Below, piece after piece: positions 9,481-17,500 of a stretch of DNA of 64,000 bases. The first letter of the stretch is position 1. Each line of letters starts with the position of its first letter. Source of the DNA: Corynebacterium occultum. Lineage in GTDB: Bacteria; Actinomycetota; Actinomycetes; Mycobacteriales; Mycobacteriaceae. Position numbers and translations under genes: made by a program. The stretch spans positions 1,550,001 to 1,614,000 of the forward strand of contig NZ_CP046455.1 in NCBI RefSeq assembly GCF_009734425.1, written 5' to 3'. The notes below the pieces were generated by a model. That model worked only from the letters and a program-made list of their open reading frames with translations, made no database searches and had not been told where the DNA came from.

Positions 9481-10317
9481 CTACTTGCGTGCGCGCCGCT
9501 GCGGGCGGGGCGGGGTAACCCCATCGGCCAGACGACGGGTCCAGATCAGGAAGGCGGTGTGGGCATTCATGCGGTGCTCCGGGCGGGTGGCCAGGCCCTC
9601 CACCTTCCATTCCCGCACCAGTGATTCCCAGGCTTTGGGCTCGGTGAAACACTGCAGCTCACGAATACCTTCCATGACCTTCATCAGCTGTGGCACGGTG
9701 GCCACGTAGGTCATGAAAACACCACCCGGAATCAGCAGATCACGGACCACCGGCAGACATTCCCAGGGCTCGAGCATGTCGAGGATGATACGGTCCACCG
9801 GCCCATCGGTGTCCTCGCTGGTCACCTCCTTGAGGTCACCCAGTCGGGGGGTCCAGTTCGGGGGGCGGCCACCGAAGAACTCATCGACATTGGCTTCGGC
9901 GTACTCCAGGTGATCCTCGCGGATCTCATAGGAGATCAGTTCGCCCTTCTCCCCCACCGCGCGCAGCAGCGCCATGGACAGGGCGCCGGAACCAGCCCCG
10001 GCCTCCAGGACGCGGGCGCCGGGGAAGATATCGCCTTCGATGAGGATCTGGGCGGTGTCCTTGGGGTAGATCACCGCGGCGCCACGCGGCATGGACAGCA
10101 CATGGTCGACCATCAGGTGACGGAAACAGAGATAGTCGCCCGCCCCGGAGGAGCGAACCACGGTGCCTTCGTCCTTGCCGATGATGTCATCGTGCAGGAT
10201 CCCGCCCTTATGGGTGTGGTACTGCCCGCCCTCCTCCAAGACGATGGTGAAGTGTCGGCGCTTGGCGTCGGTCAACTGGACTCGGTCACCGGGTTGGAAG
10301 GGGCCGGAGTATGCCAT
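9481..10317 (-). CDS. trmI: tRNA (adenine-58-N1)-methyltransferase TrmI
   Basis: SAM-dependent enzyme that makes m1A58 in the T-loop of tRNAs, a tetramer in bacteria. It has 278 residues with an N-terminal beta-domain (~1-70), then the Rossmann fold with motif I VLEAGAGSGALSMALLRAVG, an acidic residue pair after motif II, and motif IV ILDMLEPWECL. AAAGGATCCC lies before the ATG at 10317. It is immediately upstream of arc, its usual neighbour in actinobacteria. The basic C-terminus (PPRPQRRARK) suits tRNA binding. Confidence 0.94.
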   Translation of the reverse strand: MAYSGPFQPGDRVQLTDAKRRHFTIVLEEGGQYHTHKGGILHDDIIGKDEGTVVRSSGAGDYLCFRHLMVDHVLSMPRGAAVIYPKDTAQILIEGDIFPGARVLEAGAGSGALSMALLRAVGEKGELISYEIREDHLEYAEANVDEFFGGRPPNWTPRLGDLKEVTSEDTDGPVDRIILDMLEPWECLPVVRDLLIPGGVFMTYVATVPQLMKVMEGIRELQCFTEPKAWESLVREWKVEGLATRPEHRMNAHTAFLIWTRRLADGVTPPRPQRRARK

Positions 10318-10340
10318 GGGATCCTTTCGAAAAGGGTCGG

Positions 10341-11600
10341 TTAATGATTGATCAAGTATGCCTCAAGAGCCTGCGAGAACCACAGCAGGTCCTGTACCCC
10401 GGCTAATTCACGGGCCGAATGCATGGACAGCAGTGGCACACCGACATCGACGGTATCGATACCGAGGCGGGTGGCGGTGACCGGACCGATGGTCGAACCA
10501 CAGGGCACAGAATTATTGCCCACAAAGGTCTGGGAAGGCACCCCGGCGGCCTGGCAGGCCAGCTGCCACATGCCGGAGGTGGCGGCATCGGAGGCGTAGC
10601 GCTGATTGCCGTTGACCTTGAGCACCGGGCCCCCACCCAACAGCGGGTGGTGGTTCGGATCATGCTTACCCACATGGTTGGGGTGCACCGAATGCGCGGC
10701 ATCCGCCGACACACAGGAGGAACGGGCATACATCTGGCGCAGCTCCTCCGGACCTGCCCCCAGGGCGGTGGCGGTACGCACCAGCACATCCTCCAGGATG
10801 GGTCCGGCGGCACCGGTGGTGGAGGCGGAACCCACCTCCTCATGGTCGAAGGCGGCCAGAACCAGCACATCGTTTCCAGTGTCCCCGGAGCGGATGGCCC
10901 GGAGCAGCGCCTGCAGGGTGGTATAGACGGAACTGAGGTTGTCCAGGCGACCGGCAGCCAGGAAGTCTCCCCCGACCCCGAAAACGGCACCCGGCTGGGT
11001 GTCCACGGTGATCAGGTTATGGGCCATGATGTCATCGGCGGCCACCCCGGCGGCGGTGGCGATGGCATCCATCAGGGAAAGCTCCGGGGAACCCACCGCA
11101 TAAACCGGTTGCATGTGCTGCTGACGGTCGAGCTTGAGTTCGGTGCTGCGGTCCAGGTGGACCGCCAGGTGCGGGATCCTCAGGATCGGCCCGGTATCCA
11201 CCAGGCGGTGGGATCCGTCCGCCAACACCACGCGACCAGCCAGGCTCAGTTCACGATCCAGCCAAGAGGCCAGGATCGGCCCGCCGTAGACCTCCACGCC
11301 GGCCTGCTGCCAGCCGGCGGAATTGAATTCCGGGGTGGGCTTGAGCGTGAAACCAGGTGAGTCGGTGTGGGAACCGAGGATCCGGAAGCCAGAATCCGGG
11401 GTGGCGTCCTCCGGAACCCACCAGGCCATCACTGCCCCACCACGGACCATCACATGCCCACCCGGGGTGGCATCCCAGGGGCTGGTGGGGTCCTGGGTCT
11501 GAAAGCCAGCGACGATCAGGCGGGAGGCAACTTCCGCTGCCGCATGGTGGGAGCTGGGTGAGGCGGCCAGAAAGTCGAGGAAATCACGGGTTTCATTCAT
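10341..11600 (-). CDS. apeB: M18 family aspartyl aminopeptidase
   Basis: Cytoplasmic metallo-aminopeptidase that removes N-terminal acidic residues, 419 residues. Zinc and catalytic motifs of clan MH/M18 are visible: ILGSHTDSPGF (metal-binding His and Asp), FDHEEVGSAS (catalytic and metal Glu), the DAAHSVHPNHVGKHDPNHHP segment typical of M18, and PLLSMHSARELAG near the C-terminus. Its 5' end faces the divergent nuclease gene across ~200 bases, so both promoters must be in that gap. Confidence 0.93.
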   Translation of the reverse strand: MNETRDFLDFLAASPSSHHAAAEVASRLIVAGFQTQDPTSPWDATPGGHVMVRGGAVMAWWVPEDATPDSGFRILGSHTDSPGFTLKPTPEFNSAGWQQAGVEVYGGPILASWLDRELSLAGRVVLADGSHRLVDTGPILRIPHLAVHLDRSTELKLDRQQHMQPVYAVGSPELSLMDAIATAAGVAADDIMAHNLITVDTQPGAVFGVGGDFLAAGRLDNLSSVYTTLQALLRAIRSGDTGNDVLVLAAFDHEEVGSASTTGAAGPILEDVLVRTATALGAGPEELRQMYARSSCVSADAAHSVHPNHVGKHDPNHHPLLGGGPVLKVNGNQRYASDAATSGMWQLACQAAGVPSQTFVGNNSVPCGSTIGPVTATRLGIDTVDVGVPLLSMHSARELAGVQDLLWFSQALEAYLINH

Positions 11601-11796
11601 ACACCCACCCTAAGCAGATTCAGCGGGCCGCGGGGATCCCGCCAAGGTGAACCAGCCCCTCCGATCCCGACTCTGGCCCGGCGCGCTCCCCTGGGGGTGG
11701 GATAGATGGGCTATGGGTAAACCTTGAGGGGTGGGGGAAGTTTTGTCTGTTCGGTCTCTTGGGTGGGCGGCTTCGTGCGTTAAGGTCATGGTCATT

Positions 11797-12666
11797 ATGA
11801 GTGATCTTTTTGAAGCTGCTGATGTTCCTTCTCCTGAGCCGGTTGTTAAGCCGAGGAAGCCGAGGCCGTTGGCGTTGTCGCCTTCCCGGGCTTCTGATTA
11901 CCAGCAGTGTCCGCTGCTTTATCGTTTGCGTTCGATTGATCGTCTTCCGGAGCCGAAGACGGTGCCGCAGGTGAAGGGCAATCTGGTGCATGCGGTGTTG
12001 GAGGAGATGCATGAGAGGCCTCGGACGGAGCGGGAGTATCCCGGTGCGGTGAAGCGTCTGAAGCCGTTGTGGGAGCAGATGTGTGCCAAGGATGGGGAGT
12101 TGTTGGAGTTGGTTCCGGAGGCGGAGCTCCATGATTTCCTGGTGGATTGTCGTTCCTTGTTGCGGGGTTATTTTCAGATGGAGAATCCGCAGGGTTTTGA
12201 TGCCCACAAGGTGGAGATGTATGTGGATACGGTGTTGCCGAATGGGGTGCCGGTGCGTGGTTTCATTGACCGGGTGGATATCGCTCCCACTGGTGAGGTG
12301 CGGGTGGTGGATTATAAGACGGGTAAGAAGCCGTTGCCGCGTTATAGTCATTCGGCGACTTTTCAGATGAAGTTTTATGCGCTGGTGTACTGGCGGTTGT
12401 TTGAGACTATTCCGGCGCAGTTGCGGTTGATGTATCTGAAGGTGATGGATTCGATGTTTTTGGCTCCTTCGAGGGAGGAGTTGGAGTATTTCGAGCGGGA
12501 TCTGGGTGAGCTCTGGGCCAAAATTGAGGGGGATGGCAGGAGTGGTGATTTCCGGCCGAAGACCTCGAAGTTGTGTGACTGGTGTTCTTTCCAGGAGTTG
12601 TGTCCTGCTTTTGATGGCACTCCGCCGGAGTATCCGGGGTGGCCGGGTTCGACTGCTGATAAGTAG
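11797..12666 (+). CDS. RecB/Cas4-like PD-(D/E)XK nuclease with predicted Fe-S cluster
   Basis: Predicted DNA exonuclease of the RecB family, 289 residues from the ATG at 11797. I chose this over ATGs further upstream because AAGG lies ~11 bases before it; an ATG three codons earlier is possible. The nuclease core has VRGFIDRVDIAP, then VRVVDYKTGKKP (the D...ExK-type active-site region, here D-Y-K) and a following Gln helix. Four cysteines fit the AddB/Cas4 4Fe-4S staple: one early in DYQQCPLLY and three in LCDWCSFQELCP near the C-terminus. It is monocistronic. Codon use is unlike its neighbours, rich in TTG, GTT, CGT and AGG, with a G/T-rich coding strand. No cas genes are nearby, so I read it as a housekeeping RecB-like nuclease. 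Confidence 0.88.
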   Translation: MSDLFEAADVPSPEPVVKPRKPRPLALSPSRASDYQQCPLLYRLRSIDRLPEPKTVPQVKGNLVHAVLEEMHERPRTEREYPGAVKRLKPLWEQMCAKDGELLELVPEAELHDFLVDCRSLLRGYFQMENPQGFDAHKVEMYVDTVLPNGVPVRGFIDRVDIAPTGEVRVVDYKTGKKPLPRYSHSATFQMKFYALVYWRLFETIPAQLRLMYLKVMDSMFLAPSREELEYFERDLGELWAKIEGDGRSGDFRPKTSKLCDWCSFQELCPAFDGTPPEYPGWPGSTADK

Positions 12667-12686
12667 GTTGGCCGCAGGGGGGTGCT

Positions 12687-12757
12687 TGTCGACGGCCCGG
12701 GGTTTCTGTCTGGCTGGGTGGGGTCTGGCAGGTGGGGTTGGGCACGGGCCGTCGATA
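12687..12757. terminator. Possible terminator between convergent genes
   Basis: Inverted repeat TCGACGGCCCG (12689-12699) and CGGGCCGTCGA (12745-12755), extendable with G-T pairs, with a ~45-base loop. It sits between the convergent nuclease and MarR genes. The long loop and lack of a T-run make it a weak candidate. Confidence 0.35.
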
Positions 12758-12771
12758 AGTGTGGGGGGTGT

Positions 12772-13362
12772 TTAGTTCCCGTCTTCTGGTTCTTTTGCCC
12801 AGTTGGCGTTGTCGAGGGATATTTCGCGGATCATGTCTTCGAGGAAGGTGATGACCACGTTTCTTTCCTCGGGGCTGAGGCGGGCTGCGGCATGGAAGCG
12901 TCGTGAGTGGAGGCGGCCCACGGTGTCGGTGGCTGAGGCCTTGGTGTCGGGTGTGACCTCGATGGCGAAGGCGCGGCGGTCCAGGGGGTGCACATTGCGG
13001 ATGATGTGGTCCCCGCGTTCCAGGCGGTTGAGCAGTTTGGTGGTTGAGGCGGCTGAGATGTCCAGATGGGTGGCGAGCATGCCTGGGGTCACCAGTTCCT
13101 GTCGGTTATTTGCCACGATCAGGTAGTGGAGGGCTCGCATGTCCTGGGAGCTGAGTTTCATGTATTTTTCGGAGGCGGATGCTACCGCGCGTTCGGCTTC
13201 CCGGAGCCGGGACAGGGACTGCATGATCTGGCCGATCTGGGCGATGTGTTCCGGGGTGAGGTGGGAGCGGTCCACCAGCTTGCTGTCCGGGTCACTGGAG
13301 TTGACGTCATACAGGTGTTGGGAGATCGAGTCCCGATCTCTTTTATCACTGGTGTCCGACAT
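12772..13362 (-). CDS. MarR-family transcriptional regulator next to the carotenoid operon
   Basis: DNA-binding regulator of 196 residues with a polar N-terminal extension (~1-45) before the winged-helix domain. The recognition part (MLATHLDISAASTTKLLNRL) and the wing (HPLDRRAFAIEVT) follow MarR consensus. C. glutamicum has a MarR repressor, CrtR, that controls its crt operon in response to geranylgeranyl diphosphate; there it is divergent from crtE. Here the gene lies downstream of crtEb in the same direction but separated by a 99-base AT-rich gap with its own palindrome. It may be the CrtR equivalent or a different MarR, which sequence alone does not settle. Confidence 0.85.
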   Translation of the reverse strand: MSDTSDKRDRDSISQHLYDVNSSDPDSKLVDRSHLTPEHIAQIGQIMQSLSRLREAERAVASASEKYMKLSSQDMRALHYLIVANNRQELVTPGMLATHLDISAASTTKLLNRLERGDHIIRNVHPLDRRAFAIEVTPDTKASATDTVGRLHSRRFHAAARLSPEERNVVITFLEDMIREISLDNANWAKEPEDGN

Positions 13363-13395
13363 GGTGGAATAGTACTTCTTTATCTGTAGAAAATG

Positions 13396-13423
13396 GATAT
13401 ATTAACCTGATAACTAATATATC
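13396..13423. promoter_or_regulatory. Perfect palindrome in the marR promoter, candidate operator
   Basis: GATATATTA (13396-13404) and TAATATATC (13415-13423) form a perfect 9-bp inverted repeat around a 10-base spacer, 34-61 bases upstream of the marR start. This fits an autoregulatory MarR operator overlapping an AT-rich promoter. The region is also just downstream of crtEb, which ends at 13462. Confidence 0.55.
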
Positions 13424-13461
13424 TTCCTGTTGAAGTTATGAAATTTCTTGGAGCTCGGCAC

Positions 13462-14331
13462 CTAGCCCAGGAACACCCAGGCGATCGTGATGGTGACCAC
13501 GGCACCCACCAGATAGTTGAGCCAGAGGAATACCCGCCATGCCTGGTTGACGTCTTCACAGGTCTCATCGCTGATATTCCAGAAGCGGAGGGTGTTGGCG
13601 ACATAACCCAGCCCGGCGATGCCGACGATCCAGGCTGGGCCGGGCATCGCGAAGATCAGCAGGGCTGCAATCAGATAAGCTGCGGCCGCCAGGCGGGTGG
13701 TCAGTCGGGCACCGAAGGCGGTGGCTATTGAGCTCAGACCACCCTCACGGTCCGCCTTGACATCCTGTACCGCACCCAGGGCGTGGCTGGCCATCCCCCA
13801 GAGGAAGAAAGCCAGGACCGCGAACCAGAAGTAGCCGCTGATGGAGGTCCCCAGGATGGTGGCACCGACCAGGGCCGGGGTGGTGAAATGTGCTGACGAG
13901 GTCAGCGAATCCAGCACGGGGCGTTCCTTGAACCGCATGGGTGGCGCGGAATAGGCCACCACCGCCAACATCGCGATACTCAACCAGATCGCAGACACCC
14001 AGGTGCCGGCCGCATAGAGGGCGATGAGGAAGGGGATCGTGCTCAATGCTGAGGCCCACAGCAGTGGGGCATGCATCGACCGGGGCAGGACCGCACCCTC
14101 AATTCCGCCCTTGCGGGGGTTGCGGATATCGGACTCATAGTCGAAGACATCATTGATGCCGTACATGGCGATGTTGTAGGGGATCAGGAAGAACACCACA
14201 CCGGCCCAGAACAGCCAGTCCAGTCCCCCACCGGCCAGCAGGTAGGCCAGGCCGTAGGGGAAGGCGGTGTTGACCCAGCTGACCGGGCGGGAGGCGGATA
14301 AGATTCCGCCGACTATGTTCAGGACACTCAT
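13462..14331 (-). CDS. crtEb: Lycopene elongase (C50 carotenoid prenyltransferase) CrtEb
   Basis: UbiA-superfamily membrane prenyltransferase that adds two C5 units to lycopene to give C50 flavuxanthin. From the ATG at 14331 it has 289 residues. This start overlaps the crtYf stop as ATGA and matches the family length; the frame extends nine codons further. Both Asp-rich Mg-diphosphate motifs are present: NDVFDYESD (~85) and DVKADREGG (~190). Eight to nine hydrophobic segments are visible. Being last in the operon after crtYe and crtYf fits the C. glutamicum decaprenoxanthin pathway. Confidence 0.93.
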   Translation of the reverse strand: MSVLNIVGGILSASRPVSWVNTAFPYGLAYLLAGGGLDWLFWAGVVFFLIPYNIAMYGINDVFDYESDIRNPRKGGIEGAVLPRSMHAPLLWASALSTIPFLIALYAAGTWVSAIWLSIAMLAVVAYSAPPMRFKERPVLDSLTSSAHFTTPALVGATILGTSISGYFWFAVLAFFLWGMASHALGAVQDVKADREGGLSSIATAFGARLTTRLAAAAYLIAALLIFAMPGPAWIVGIAGLGYVANTLRFWNISDETCEDVNQAWRVFLWLNYLVGAVVTITIAWVFLG

Positions 14332-14624
14332 CGGGCGGACTTCTTCCTTCCCGGCCACAGGGCCGGGACAATCAGGGCGACGAAGACGGGGTAGAAGAAG
14401 TCTTCGATGGGAACCAGGCCGATCTGCAGACCAAGTCGTTGGGCGTCGCCATAGCCGACCAGCTCACCCCAGATCATCAGGTTGTCGAAGATCGCCGTGA
14501 GCACCAGCAGCACCGCCATGACAAGTGCGGTCACCGCCACCTGTCGGGGCGCACTCTTACGCCTGGCCACCCACACCACCACACTGATGAGGAGAAAAGG
14601 CAGGCTGATCAACAGGTAGGTCAT
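14328..14624 (-). CDS. crtYf: C50 carotenoid epsilon-cyclase subunit CrtYf
   Basis: Small membrane protein of 98 residues with three predicted helices, of the lycopene-cyclase-domain type. The WGELVGYGDAQRLGLQIGLVPIEDFFYPV segment (~50-80) contains the conserved PIEDFFY motif of heterodimeric cyclases. With CrtYe it forms the epsilon-cyclase that closes both rings of decaprenoxanthin. It overlaps crtYe by four bases and crtEb by four, so translation is coupled. Confidence 0.92.
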   Translation of the reverse strand: MTYLLISLPFLLISVVVWVARRKSAPRQVAVTALVMAVLLVLTAIFDNLMIWGELVGYGDAQRLGLQIGLVPIEDFFYPVFVALIVPALWPGRKKSAR

Positions 14625-14968
14625 GCGTTCTGCTCCTTCCGTGTGGCCGCATTCAGCAGCAGGCGCGCACCGGAGGTGAGGTTGATGGTCAGGTAGGTCA
14701 GGAAGAAGAGGAAGAGGGGTTCCTCCACCGGCATCTCCGGGGCAAGAATGATCCCGGTCATGTAGTCCGAACCACCCCGGAAGAAGGAACCGGTGGCGAT
14801 CCCGAGGCCATCCCAGACCAGGAAGGCCACCACCACCACGATGCTGAGGATCGTGGCGCGGCGGGCATCAAGGAAAAACGCCAGCTTCCACCGCCAGTCA
14901 CACAACACCATGCAGCCCAGGGTGACCAGGAGGATCGTCAGGTAGGCAAAGGGCAGGAGGGTCTCCAT
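14621..14968 (-). CDS. crtYe: C50 carotenoid epsilon-cyclase subunit CrtYe
   Basis: Partner subunit of CrtYf, 115 residues with three hydrophobic helices. It carries the family motifs DYMTGIILAPEMPVEEPLFL (~70-90), including the conserved PVEEPLFF-like element. Its ATG follows the crtI TAG directly (stop at 14969-14971) and its end overlaps crtYf as ATGA. A two-subunit cyclase of this type is characteristic of C50-carotenoid actinobacteria. Confidence 0.92.
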   Translation of the reverse strand: METLLPFAYLTILLVTLGCMVLCDWRWKLAFFLDARRATILSIVVVVAFLVWDGLGIATGSFFRGGSDYMTGIILAPEMPVEEPLFLFFLTYLTINLTSGARLLLNAATRKEQNA

Positions 14969-16579
14969 CTACACTGCCCCTCCCCCGGGGATCGGCTCCG
15001 GCATCGGGCCGGGTGTGGTGTCCCCCTTCAGCCGCTTGACCACATTCTCCGCGGAAATCAGGCACATCGGCACACCCACCCCCGGCACCGTGGTGGCACC
15101 GGCGTAGTAGAGGCCGTCGACCTTGGCGGAGACATTCTTTCCCCGCAGGAAGGCGGACTGACGCAGCGAGTGACCGGGCCCGATGGACCCACCCCGCCAG
15201 GCGTTGAAACGCTCCGCGAAATCCGCCGGGCCCATGGTCTTGCGCACCACGATGCGCTCCGCCAGATCAGGCACACCAGCCCACTGGGCGAGCTGCTCAA
15301 TCGCGGCATCGGCAATGGCCGCCACCGAGGCGGAGGCACCGTCGCGGTAGGTGTCCCCGTGGCCGATCTGCTCTGAGGCGGGGACCGGCACCAGAATGAA
15401 GAGGTTCTCATGATCAGCCGGCGCCACCCCAGGGTCGGTGGCTGAAGGCATGGAGACGTAGATCGAGCGGGAGGCGTCCAGGGGGCGCTCGGCGTTGGGC
15501 CCGTCGAAGACCACGGAGAAGTCGGTGGACCACTCCCGGCTGAACAGCAGGTTGTGGTGGGCCAACTGCGGCAGCTTACCCTTCACCCCCACCATGACCA
15601 GCACCGTGCCCAGACCCGGGTCCCGGGAGGCAAAGTACTTCTCCGGGTAGGTGCGCAGCGGGGCCGGCAGCAGATGGTTCTCGGTGTGATGCAGGTCCGC
15701 ACCGGAGACGACGATATCGGCCGTGAGCTCGCCGACCTTGCCCGCCGCATCACGCACCCGCACCCCGGTGGCCTTCACCTTGCGGCCCTGACCGGTGGTG
15801 GTGATGGCGGTGACCTCGGTGTTCAGCTGTACCTTCACCCCGTGCTCGAGCGCCAGGCGGTGGATCGCCCGGATCACGGAGGCGAAACCACCCACCGGAT
15901 AACGCACCCCCTGCACCAGGTCGGTGTGGCTCATCAGGTGATACATCGAGGGTGTGTTCTCCGGCCGGGAGGACAGGAACACCGCCGGGTAGGTCAGGAT
16001 CTGACGGAGACGATGGTCGGAGAAACGCTCGTTGACATAGCTCTCCAACGGCTGGGTGAGCAACCTCGCGAGCTTGCCCAGGCGCTCGCGCACATCGCGG
16101 TGCAGCAGGGGGCCAGGGGTGGAGAAAGTCGTGTAGAGGAAACGTTCGACGGCCACCCGGTAGGTGTCCCCCGCACTGTCGAGGTAGTCCCGCAGCTTCT
16201 GCCCCGCCCCGGGCTCCAGGGACTCGAAGAACGAGGCCGCGGCCTCGATACCGCTGGGCACGTCCAGGGATGCCCCGCCCTCGGGGAACAGACGGTAGGC
16301 CGGGGTCAGATCCACCAGCTCGATCTGCTCCTCGGTGGTGGTGCCCAACAGGCGGAAGAAGTGGTCGAAGGCATCCGGCATGAGATACCAGGAAGGACCG
16401 GTGTCCCAACGGAACCCATCGTGGTTGTCCAGGACCAGATCACCGGCGCGGCCACCGACAGTCTCGGTGCGCTCCACGACGGTGACGGCCACGCCATCAC
16501 GTGCCAACAGAGCTGCCGTGGCCAGGCCGGCGACACCAGCTCCGATGACCACAGCCGTGCGGGGTGCGGGGTTGTTCAT
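14969..16579 (-). CDS. crtI: Phytoene desaturase CrtI
   Basis: FAD enzyme that introduces four double bonds into phytoene to make lycopene. It has 536 residues with an N-terminal dinucleotide fold (VVIGAGVAGLATAALLA, ~9-26), the ERTETVGGRAG motif, RWDTGPSWYLMP, and the C-terminal carotenoid-desaturase signature around YYAGATTVPGVGVPMCLIS (~490-510). Three bases separate it from the crtB stop upstream. Membrane association is expected for the substrate, but no clear transmembrane helix is visible. Confidence 0.96.
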   Translation of the reverse strand: MNNPAPRTAVVIGAGVAGLATAALLARDGVAVTVVERTETVGGRAGDLVLDNHDGFRWDTGPSWYLMPDAFDHFFRLLGTTTEEQIELVDLTPAYRLFPEGGASLDVPSGIEAAASFFESLEPGAGQKLRDYLDSAGDTYRVAVERFLYTTFSTPGPLLHRDVRERLGKLARLLTQPLESYVNERFSDHRLRQILTYPAVFLSSRPENTPSMYHLMSHTDLVQGVRYPVGGFASVIRAIHRLALEHGVKVQLNTEVTAITTTGQGRKVKATGVRVRDAAGKVGELTADIVVSGADLHHTENHLLPAPLRTYPEKYFASRDPGLGTVLVMVGVKGKLPQLAHHNLLFSREWSTDFSVVFDGPNAERPLDASRSIYVSMPSATDPGVAPADHENLFILVPVPASEQIGHGDTYRDGASASVAAIADAAIEQLAQWAGVPDLAERIVVRKTMGPADFAERFNAWRGGSIGPGHSLRQSAFLRGKNVSAKVDGLYYAGATTVPGVGVPMCLISAENVVKRLKGDTTPGPMPEPIPGGGAV

Positions 16580-16582
16580 GTT

Positions 16583-17500
16583 CTACTTCTCTTTCCTACG
16601 GTGGGCACGGGGTGCGGCGGTCAGGGCACGCGCCAGGATCGCGGCCTTGGTGCGGCGGGGCACACTCACCCGCCGGCGGGCCAGCTCTGCCGCGGGGAGA
16701 ACATCAAGTCGGTTGGTCAGCTCGGTGAACAACTCGGTGGCGGCCAGCACCCCGGCGCGCGCGGAGAGCGGCAGCAGGGGAATGGCGGTGTGGGCGTCGG
16801 AAAGGTCCTGGCGGATATCCCGGATCAGTTCCTTCTTGTGTTCGTCGCTGAGTTCCCGGGTTTCCAGGCCGGGGAAATAGGCCCGTCCCAGGGTCTGTGA
16901 GTCCTCGGCGAGGTCCCGGAGGAAGTTGATTTTCTGGAAGGCTGCCCCCAGGGAGCGGGCGCCGGCTTCCATCCGGTTTCGTTCCGTCGGGGTGGCGGGG
17001 TGGTCAACCAGGAAGGCGGACAGGCACAGCAGACCGATGACCTCGGCGGAGCCGTAGACGTAGTCCTCGAAGCTGTGGGCGTCATGGGTGGACTGGTGCA
17101 GGTCGCGGCGCATGGAGGCGAAGAAGGCGCGGACCTGGTCGGGGTTGAAGTCGCAGCGTCGGGCGCTGAGTGCGTAGGCGTGCAGGACGGGGTCGACGTG
17201 GAAACGGGTGTCGACGGATGCGAGTACGGCCTGTTCGTACCGATCCAGGGTGTCGGTGATCTCGGTGGGGTTCATACCTGCGGCGGCGGCGGTGCCGTCG
17301 ACGATTTCATCGGCGATGCGCACCATGGCGTAGAGATTGCGGATATCGGCCCGCACCTGTTTGCCCAGCAGGCGGGTGGCCAGGGAGAAACTGGTGGAAT
17401 AGCAGGCGATGACCTCATGGGCGGACCTGATCGCCATGTGGTCGTAGCGGGTGAGGAAGTCGGTGAGGGATCCTCCCGGTGGGGGCAGGTGTTCAGGCAT
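16583..17500 (-). CDS. crtB: Phytoene synthase CrtB
   Basis: Condenses two geranylgeranyl diphosphates to phytoene. It has 305 residues of squalene/phytoene synthase fold. Both Asp-rich motifs are present: RIADEIVDGTA (~63-73) and INFLRDLAEDS (~190-200), with the preceding YAMVR. Its start overlaps the crtE end by 8 bases. In C. glutamicum an MmpL-type exporter gene lies between crtE and crtB; here the two overlap and no exporter is present. Confidence 0.95.
   Translation of the reverse strand: MPEHLPPPGGSLTDFLTRYDHMAIRSAHEVIACYSTSFSLATRLLGKQVRADIRNLYAMVRIADEIVDGTAAAAGMNPTEITDTLDRYEQAVLASVDTRFHVDPVLHAYALSARRCDFNPDQVRAFFASMRRDLHQSTHDAHSFEDYVYGSAEVIGLLCLSAFLVDHPATPTERNRMEAGARSLGAAFQKINFLRDLAEDSQTLGRAYFPGLETRELSDEHKKELIRDIRQDLSDAHTAIPLLPLSARAGVLAATELFTELTNRLDVLPAAELARRRVSVPRRTKAAILARALTAAPRAHRRKEK

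Noticed and set aside
11797..12666. The RecB-like gene as a CRISPR Cas4.
   Set aside because: It has the Cas4-like nuclease and cysteines, but no repeats or other cas genes are in the window; RecB-like housekeeping nucleases share this layout.
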